The notes beneath the pieces were generated by a model. It was not told the DNA's origin, did no database searches, and saw only the letters and a list, made by a program, of their open reading frames with translations. Shown here piece after piece: positions 5,833-10,622 of a stretch of 10,622 nt of DNA (position 1 is its first letter; every line of letters begins with the position of its first letter). The stretch is taken from assembly GCA_030613225.1 (NCBI GenBank), contig JAUWMJ010000058.1:1-10622 (forward strand). Reading direction: 5' to 3'. The DNA comes from Desulfobacterales bacterium. Lineage in GTDB: Bacteria; Desulfobacterota; Desulfobacteria; Desulfobacterales; JAUWMJ01. The position numbers and the translations under genes are program-made.

Positions 5833-6079
5833 GTAACCGTTCACGGTTCAACGTTCAAAGGTTTAGGGTTTTCTTTCCACTCATTCCGAAGCTCTACGTC
5901 GACTGCCGGTGTGTAAGAACTGGAAAAGATGCCCCTCATTATGATGTCTGATGCGCCATCAGTCGCTGATCATCGGTCACTCAATGTCGACGCTTAAGTG
6001 CACGGTGTATGTTCCACAGCGAAGTATGGGAACGAGGGCAACCTTTGAACCCTGAACCTCTGAACCTGTGAACGGTTAC
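5833..6079. repeat. Palindromic element with GTTCAAC-type tandem ends
   Basis: GTAACCGTTCAC (5833-5844) is the exact reverse complement of GTGAACGGTTAC (6068-6079). Further in, GTTCAAAGGTT (5853-5863) exactly mirrors AACCTTTGAAC (6040-6050). The arms are runs of 7-8-bp units: GTTCACG, GTTCAAC, GTTCAAA on the left, and CTGAACC-type units on the right. The core has two GTCGAC sites (5899-5904, 5986-5991) and a degenerate GTTCC/GGGAAC palindrome (6011-6033). No gene-like reading frame is seen. With the leader 6080-6172 this fills the gap between the terminator and the kinase gene. The leader shows no convincing promoter. Confidence 0.7.
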
Positions 6080-6172
6080 TTTAATTTTGTTAGCACACTA
6101 TATGCGGTACTATGCATTTTGGGCAGCTACAACATATGGTAGTCACATTTTACTTTTTCAAGGTAGGATCAA

Positions 6173-7957
6173 ATGAGAAAGAAAACTAAATATCGTACAA
6201 GTTTTTTGGATTCGATAGTAATAACCGGAATCGGGATTGCCGCTATTTACTGGATTCTGGAATCCTTTATGTTCTTTTTCTTATCTCCTGAAGCAAATAT
6301 TGTTCATCATCTTCTTGGCGAGGACATGTTTGAGACATTGACCCGCGTTCTTGTTTTATGCATGTTTCTTATTTTCGGTTCCCATGTACAGTACAACGTT
6401 AATCTTCGCAGAGAAGCTGACAGAGCGATGCGGCAGCAGGACGAAAAGTATAGAACCATCATTGAAAATATTGAAGAAGGATTTTTAGAAACAGATCTTG
6501 CAGGAAACTTTACTTTTTTTAATAATTCCATTTGCAAAATTCTGGGATACTCCAGTGAAGAACTTATAGGCATGAATAACCGGGAATATATAAATTCCGA
6601 AAACTCAAAAAGACTTAATGAAATCATAAATGAAGTTCGCAGGACCGGCGAACCGGCACAGGTAAAAGACTTTGAGGTTATCAGAAAGGATGGAGACACA
6701 AGAGGAATTGAATTTTCTGTATATCTAATTAAAGAAAGTAAAAATAAGCCGATTGGGTTCAGATGGGTTGTTCGTGATGTTACAGAAATATTTAAAGCCG
6801 AAAGGGAAAAGAAGAAACTGGAAAAACAACTCCAGCTTTCACAGAAAATGGAAGCCATCGGCAGTCTGGCAGGCGGGATTGCCCATGATTTCAATAATGT
6901 TCTAATGGGTATGCAGGGTAATGCTTCTTTAATGCTTTTTGATATCGATGAAAGTCATCCACATTATAAAAAAATAAAAAGCATAGAGCGATATGTTGAA
7001 AACGGCAGTTCGCTTACCAGGCAACTTTTAGGCTTTTCCATGGGTGGGGGATATGAAGTCAGGGCTACGGATCTAAAAGAGCTTATTAAAAGAACTTCCA
7101 GCATGTTTGGCCGGGCTAAAAAAGAAATAAAGATTCATACAAATTTTTTAAAAAAAATATGGACAGTGGAAGTAAACCAGGGGCAGATGGAGATGGTGTT
7201 TTTAAACCTTTATATCAACTCTTTGCATGCCATGCCCGAAGGTGGAGACCTCCATTTGCTGTCAGAAAATGTTGTGATTGACGAAGGCTCTGCCGGGAAT
7301 TTGAAGTTAAAACAAGGCGAATATGTGAAGGTGTCTGTAGTTGATACAGGAACAGGTATGGATAAGGAAATCCAGGAAAAGATATTCGACCCGTTTTTTA
7401 CTACCAAAGAAAAAGGCAGGGGTACAGGTTTAGGGCTTGCTTCCGCTTCCGAGGTGATAAAGAATCACGGCGGTCTTATTGATGTTTACAGTAAAAAAGG
7501 TAAAGGGGCTACTTTTAATATATATCTGCCGGCATCTGATAAAAAAGTCATACAGGAAAAAGAATTAACCCGAAAAATTTTAAAGGGTACAGAGACAATT
7601 CTCCTTGTTGACGATGAAGAGATGATCATTGAAGTAAATCAGGAAATTTTGAAAGCTTTAGGCTACAAGACCATGATTGCAAGGAGTGGAAAAGAAGCTG
7701 TTGAAACATACAAAAATAACCGGGATAAGATCAACATGGTCATCATGGATATGATCATCCCTGGAATGAGTGGCAAAGAGGTTTATGACAATTTGAAAAA
7801 AATCGCCCCTGAAATAAAGGTTCTTCTTTCCAGTGGATACAGCATCAGCGGGCAGGCAGCGGAAATACTTGAGCGCGGATGCAACGGATTTATTCAAAAA
7901 CCTTTTAAACTCAGAGAATTGTCTGTTAAGATAAGAGAAGTTTTGGATGGTAAATAA
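6173..7957 (+). CDS. Membrane-anchored PAS hybrid sensor histidine kinase with C-terminal receiver
   Basis: This 594-residue signalling protein has two hydrophobic segments (about 13-38 and 55-71), a PAS domain (about 92-205, PAS S-box style), a coiled linker (208-226) and a histidine kinase core. The phospho-acceptor His238 sits in GGIAHDFNN (234-242). The N box is NLYINSLHAMP (345-355), with N349. The G1 box is DTGTG (391-395), the F box DPFFTTK (406-412) and the G2 box GRGTGLGLA (415-423). A receiver domain follows (about 474-592) with acidic D480/D481, acceptor D526 in MDMIIPGMSG, S554 and K576. All phosphotransfer residues are intact. The ATG at 6173 follows AAGGTAGGA. The signal is unknown, and no separate output regulator is adjacent, so phosphate may pass to a remote partner. 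It appears to be a single-gene unit after an upstream terminator. Confidence 0.95.
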   Translation: MRKKTKYRTSFLDSIVITGIGIAAIYWILESFMFFFLSPEANIVHHLLGEDMFETLTRVLVLCMFLIFGSHVQYNVNLRREADRAMRQQDEKYRTIIENIEEGFLETDLAGNFTFFNNSICKILGYSSEELIGMNNREYINSENSKRLNEIINEVRRTGEPAQVKDFEVIRKDGDTRGIEFSVYLIKESKNKPIGFRWVVRDVTEIFKAEREKKKLEKQLQLSQKMEAIGSLAGGIAHDFNNVLMGMQGNASLMLFDIDESHPHYKKIKSIERYVENGSSLTRQLLGFSMGGGYEVRATDLKELIKRTSSMFGRAKKEIKIHTNFLKKIWTVEVNQGQMEMVFLNLYINSLHAMPEGGDLHLLSENVVIDEGSAGNLKLKQGEYVKVSVVDTGTGMDKEIQEKIFDPFFTTKEKGRGTGLGLASASEVIKNHGGLIDVYSKKGKGATFNIYLPASDKKVIQEKELTRKILKGTETILLVDDEEMIIEVNQEILKALGYKTMIARSGKEAVETYKNNRDKINMVIMDMIIPGMSGKEVYDNLKKIAPEIKVLLSSGYSISGQAAEILERGCNGFIQKPFKLRELSVKIREVLDGK

Positions 7958-7975
7958 ATTACTTCGTAATTTATT
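7953..7975 (+). terminator. AT-rich hairpin overlapping the kinase stop codon
   Basis: AATAAATTAC (7953-7962) and GTAATTTATT (7966-7975) form a perfect 10-bp stem with a 3-nt loop. The TAA stop (7955-7957) is in the left arm. There is no T-tract after it, so it may be a weak terminator or a 3'-end stabiliser. Confidence 0.4.
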
Positions 7976-8052
7976 AGCTCGTAGCTCACAGGTAATAGCT
8001 CATAGCCTGTCCGCCGCAGGCGGATTACTATGAGCTATCAACTATCAGCTAT
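7976..8052. repeat. Heptamer-flanked palindrome between convergent genes
   Basis: The left side carries heptamers AGCTCGT, AGCTCAC, AGGTAAT, AGCTCAT (7976-8003). The right side carries AGCTATC, AACTATC, AGCTAT (8033-8052). ATAGCTCATAG (7995-8005) and CTATGAGCTAT (8028-8038) are perfect 11-bp inverted copies around an inner TCCGCC-GCA-GGCGGA hairpin (8010-8024). The units and their order match 4377-4491. Its place between two convergent genes would suit bidirectional termination, but no T-run is present on either side. Confidence 0.8.
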
Positions 8053-8066
8053 TTCCTCTGTCCCTT

Positions 8067-10298
8067 TTATTCAACCACCACCGGCTCCCTCAGGATTAAC
8101 TCAATAGCAGTTCCTGCGGTTTTCGAAACTTCCGGGAATACACCGGCCAGGGCTCTGATATGCCTTAGATTATCAGCTGTGCGCAGGACCAGCATGGCAA
8201 GGGTTCCTTCTTCTAAATCCGAAACAGATACTACCTTTTCCCATGACTGGCCTGTTGCCCAGGCGTACATCGCAACAGCCGGTCTTAAAAAAAGTTGTCT
8301 TACTTCAAACCCACTGGATGCCATTTCCTTTGAAAAGGGTCCGAGACTTTTTTTTACATTAAGGAAAGATGTCAAAAGCCTTTTGGGGAAGAACTTTTTA
8401 TCAATATTATCATCTGCACCACGTTCATCCACTAATGACGCAATAATTGCAGCAAGCAGGGCAGGATCAGATTCAGGAAATATTCTCAGCCTGAAACCTT
8501 CGCCTATCAAAAGAGGCTGGTCAACCCTGAGCTTGGAGGCCCAGATTCCGTCATCCGCTAACCTGTCGTTGCTGTCCACATATTTTTTTTCTTTAAGAAA
8601 ATCAAGATGCCGCAGAAAATCCCGCCACAAAAATTTACTATCATATACTCTCTTTTCAAAACGCCCCTTTTCCTTTCCTGCTTCGCCTGCGGCTACGCAG
8701 GACAAGCCCTTCTGCCCCCTGCCCTGCGTCTTGTCGGGGCGTAGCTGTAAAGCGTAGTCTGAAGCTTTAGCGAAGCATGGTTCTCCCTTAGTAAGCTGAT
8801 ATGTTGCAAAAGATTTTTCGAGCAAATCTTCTATCTGACCTGGTGTATGGGACAACAGCAGGTTAAGTACCATTGAAAAGTTGATTTTTATCTGACTTAT
8901 AACATCAGAAGGCCTGGAATTTACAAGCTTTGCGGTCAGTCTTATATCCATGAATTTGTCCGGAATCGCAATGGCAAATCCTATGTTGTCCATACCGCGC
9001 CTACCGGCCCTGCCTGTCATCTGATGAAATTCAGTAGGGCTTAAGGGTTTGAATTCCACTCCGTTGAACCTGTCTGAATTAAGAAATAACACTGTTCTGG
9101 CAGGGAAATTTACTCCGGCCGCCACGGTAGATGTTGCAAACACCGCATCAAGAAGTCCCTTAGTCATAAGCGTTTCTATTACCATCTTCCAGGCAGGCAG
9201 TTGACCGCTGTGATGTGCTCCCACAGCCAGATGTTCAAGATGCCAACGCTGGCGGTGATGTGCAATGTGGGAGCTTTGAGCTGTGAGTTCTTCGATTTTT
9301 TCAGAAAGAAGTATTTCATGTTCCCTGTTACCTGGACGATTTTCCATGCACAGATCAAGGGCCCTGTCACAGTCAGCGCGGGATTTAAGGAAGAATATGG
9401 CTGGGAGGAGATTATATTTTTTTAAAATGCGCAGGATCTCATCAAATGGAGGCAATCTGCGAGGGGCGGCAAGGAGAGGAGGACGCTTTGTGCTTATATA
9501 TTCAACGACTTTTTTATGAATTCTCTTCTTCCCTTTTGAGTTTTTGGGGCTTATAAGGGGAAAAAGCGTTCCTGAAGGATGAAGAAAGATCGGGTAAAGC
9601 GGTACCGGTCTTTTTGATTCCTCAACAACGATACATTTTTTAGAGCGTATTTTATAAAGCCATCGGGCGATCTGCCTTGCATTTCCTATTGTGGCGGAAA
9701 GCAAAAGAAGCGGTATCCTTGGGGGAAGATAAATCATTATTTCTTCCCAGACTACGCCACGGTCTTCATCTCCTAAAAAATGCGCTTCATCCAGGATAAC
9801 CAGATCGACAGACAATGTTTCACCATAATGCATGGCATCATATAGTTGATTTCGCAAAATCTCGGTCGTTCCAACGATGATCGGTGCATCAGCGTTTTCT
9901 TTTCTGTCGCCTGTTAATATGCCGACGTTTTCAGTTCCGAAAATTGATGAAAACTCATTGTACTTTGCATTGGATAAAGCTTTTAACGGGGAAGCATACC
10001 ACGATTTTTGGCCTTTTTCATATATCCGGGCCATTGCCTGCTGTGCTATCCAGGTTTTTCCTGAACCTGTCGGAGCGGTAACAAGACAGTCTGACCGGCT
10101 GATTGCAGAAACAGCTTCAAGCTGGAAAGGATCAGGTGTAAAGGGCTTTTTGTCCGGTACGCCTATGGAGGCGAAAACCTTTTTTAATCCGGCATCTGCG
10201 CCGGGCTTAATTTTCGGTATCCTTGATTTCTTACGAAAATTAACCTGTTTGCCTGTTTGTCCTGGTTTTTTGGAAGGATATCTTCTTCGTCTGTTCAT
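8067..10298 (-). CDS. Ski2/HelY-like DEAH-box superfamily 2 helicase
   Basis: This 743-residue ATP-dependent helicase carries all SF2 motifs: a Q-motif-like PDPFQLEAV (55-63), Walker A APTGSGKT (75-82), motif Ia PLKALSNAK (104-112), TGD (129-131), DEAH (170-173), SAT (201-203), AHHSGQLPAWK (361-371), the motif V region ATSTVAAGVNFPA (388-400) and motif VI HQMTGRAGRRG (425-435). The HHSG...PAWK and AAGVNFPA blocks are typical of the Ski2/Mtr4/HelY branch, which unwinds RNA or DNA. The C-terminal region (about 465-743) resembles the winged-helix and helical part of that branch but is shorter than in mycobacterial HelY. Residues 508-540 are repeat-derived (see 8679-8777). ATG 10298 overlaps the stop of the upstream CooC-like gene as TAATG. 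There is no good Shine-Dalgarno, so translation is probably coupled. The substrate is not predictable here. Confidence 0.92.
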   Translation of the reverse strand: MNRRRRYPSKKPGQTGKQVNFRKKSRIPKIKPGADAGLKKVFASIGVPDKKPFTPDPFQLEAVSAISRSDCLVTAPTGSGKTWIAQQAMARIYEKGQKSWYASPLKALSNAKYNEFSSIFGTENVGILTGDRKENADAPIIVGTTEILRNQLYDAMHYGETLSVDLVILDEAHFLGDEDRGVVWEEIMIYLPPRIPLLLLSATIGNARQIARWLYKIRSKKCIVVEESKRPVPLYPIFLHPSGTLFPLISPKNSKGKKRIHKKVVEYISTKRPPLLAAPRRLPPFDEILRILKKYNLLPAIFFLKSRADCDRALDLCMENRPGNREHEILLSEKIEELTAQSSHIAHHRQRWHLEHLAVGAHHSGQLPAWKMVIETLMTKGLLDAVFATSTVAAGVNFPARTVLFLNSDRFNGVEFKPLSPTEFHQMTGRAGRRGMDNIGFAIAIPDKFMDIRLTAKLVNSRPSDVISQIKINFSMVLNLLLSHTPGQIEDLLEKSFATYQLTKGEPCFAKASDYALQLRPDKTQGRGQKGLSCVAAGEAGKEKGRFEKRVYDSKFLWRDFLRHLDFLKEKKYVDSNDRLADDGIWASKLRVDQPLLIGEGFRLRIFPESDPALLAAIIASLVDERGADDNIDKKFFPKRLLTSFLNVKKSLGPFSKEMASSGFEVRQLFLRPAVAMYAWATGQSWEKVVSVSDLEEGTLAMLVLRTADNLRHIRALAGVFPEVSKTAGTAIELILREPVVVE
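8679..8777. repeat. In-frame palindromic insertion inside the helicase gene
   Basis: TGCTTCGC (8679-8686) and GCGAAGCA (8770-8777) are inverted. So are CTACGC/GCGTAG (8693-8698/8739-8744) and GACAAG/CTTGTC (8701-8706/8730-8735). The span is exactly 99 bp, or 33 codons, and keeps the helicase frame open. It encodes residues 508-540 (CFAKASDYALQLRPDK and onwards), low in helicase-like features and lying between the helicase core and the C-terminal domain. The base composition is richer in GC than the flanks. Confidence 0.75.
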
Positions 10299-10622
10299 TA
10301 GAGCTTTGAAATCATCTTTTCAACTTGTGCTTTTGACGGCGAGTTTACATCAAAGGGGGAAATTCCTTCAAGATCGGCTTCGATTAGAGTATCATCATAG
10401 GGAAGAAAACCTAATATTTCAAATTCGGATAAATGCTTATTGAGAAACTCTTCATCTTTTTTACTTCGTATCTTGTTTCCCACAACAGCAATATTTTCCA
10501 GCCTGATTTCTGCAGCAAGCTTTTTAATATTAGCAGCAGTATCGATGCTGCGTCGTCCGGGTTCTACCACGATAATCAGTTTGTCAACAGCCTGGGCCGT
10601 TGCCCTGCCAAGATGCTCGATG
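10298..10622 (-). CDS. CooC/MinD-type P-loop ATPase, C-terminal part (runs off the window)
   Basis: Only the last 107 residues are visible. The frame stays open to the window edge, so the in-frame GTG at 10570 is internal and not the start. The piece begins IEHLGRATAQAVDKLIIVVE and continues PGRRSIDTAANIKKLA, then VVGNKI and GFLPYDDTLIEADLEG. This pattern (EHLGR, a PxxxSI segment, N-K at the end of a strand, then lPyD) is that of CooC-like ATPases, which help insert nickel into CO dehydrogenase or acetyl-CoA synthase, within the MinD/ParA family. The Walker A region is outside the window. Its stop overlaps the helicase start by 1 nt. CO dehydrogenase genes might lie further upstream, but this cannot be seen. 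Confidence 0.85.
   Translation of the reverse strand, partial: IEHLGRATAQAVDKLIIVVEPGRRSIDTAANIKKLAAEIRLENIAVVGNKIRSKKDEEFLNKHLSEFEILGFLPYDDTLIEADLEGISPFDVNSPSKAQVEKMISKL

Noticed and set aside
6087..6116. TTGTTA / TATGCA as promoter of the histidine kinase
   Set aside because: The -10 match is only about 3 of 6, which is too weak to list.
6307..6894. 195-codon minus-strand frame in the histidine kinase
   Set aside because: It is a shadow of the PAS and HisKA coding region, with an unnatural serine-rich composition.
8179..8757. Long + strand reading frame opposite the helicase
   Set aside because: It is antisense to clear helicase codons, has no recognisable motif, and is low-complexity in serine and arginine.
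9877..10443. 188-codon + strand frame spanning the helicase and CooC-like 5'/3' junction
   Set aside because: It is antisense to both genes and has no ribosome binding site or family features.
10568..10570. GTG as the start of a 90-residue protein
   Set aside because: The frame continues upstream to the window edge, encoding the conserved EHLGR segment of CooC-like ATPases.

Overview
The window looks like a piece of chromosome from an anaerobic deltaproteobacterium (Desulfobacterota), most plausibly a Desulfobacterales-like sulfate reducer. This is an inference. It rests on moderate-to-low GC, a CooC/MinD-type ATPase of the kind linked to CO dehydrogenase maturation, an 'AHDFNN'-type PAS hybrid histidine kinase, CCA-encoding tRNA genes, and many short palindromic intergenic repeats. 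No species can be named from the sequence alone.

Layout. A tRNA with anticodon CAT (43-119, +) faces a divergent PurD-like ATP-grasp gene (203-1708, -). That gene is bracketed by two same-orientation copies of a CACGGA-type palindromic repeat. A gene-free stretch (1709-2298) holds the second repeat copy, a 285-bp element of nested inverted repeats with TA-flanked ends, and a promoter. From the promoter runs a tight + strand operon: DUF1992/DnaJC28-like protein, D-Ala-D-Ala ligase (ddl), a RimK-like ATP-grasp protein, purE, and a TsaC/Sua5-type threonylcarbamoyl-AMP synthase. It is followed by tRNA-Leu(CAA) and a strong intrinsic terminator (5791-5828). A second gene-free stretch (5829-6172) holds another palindromic element, then a membrane-bound PAS hybrid histidine kinase (6173-7957, +). 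The kinase converges on a Ski2/HelY-like helicase (8067-10298, -), and the gap between them contains hairpins. The helicase overlaps by 1 nt the 3' end of a CooC-like ATPase gene that runs off the window (10298-10622, -).

How the genes fit. The genes are mostly housekeeping: cell-wall dipeptide synthesis (Ddl), purine synthesis (PurE), tRNA t6A modification (TsaC-like), signalling (hybrid kinase) and RNA/DNA unwinding (helicase). Three different ATP-grasp enzymes lie within 4.4 kb. Two of them, the PurD paralogue and the RimK-like protein beside Ddl, have no assignable substrate. The RimK-like protein also departs from the usual metal-binding E-x-N motif.

The most distinctive content is repeat DNA. 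At least five loci carry palindromic elements, and at four of them the arms are built from tandem units of about 7-10 bp: CACGGA-type, GTTCAAC-type, and AGCTCAY with AACTATC/AGCTATC. One AGCTCAY array supplies the stop codon of the RimK-like gene. A separate palindrome of exactly 99 bp sits in frame inside the helicase gene and adds about 33 residues, much like the Rickettsia palindromic elements. I found no phage, toxin-antitoxin, CRISPR or transposase gene.
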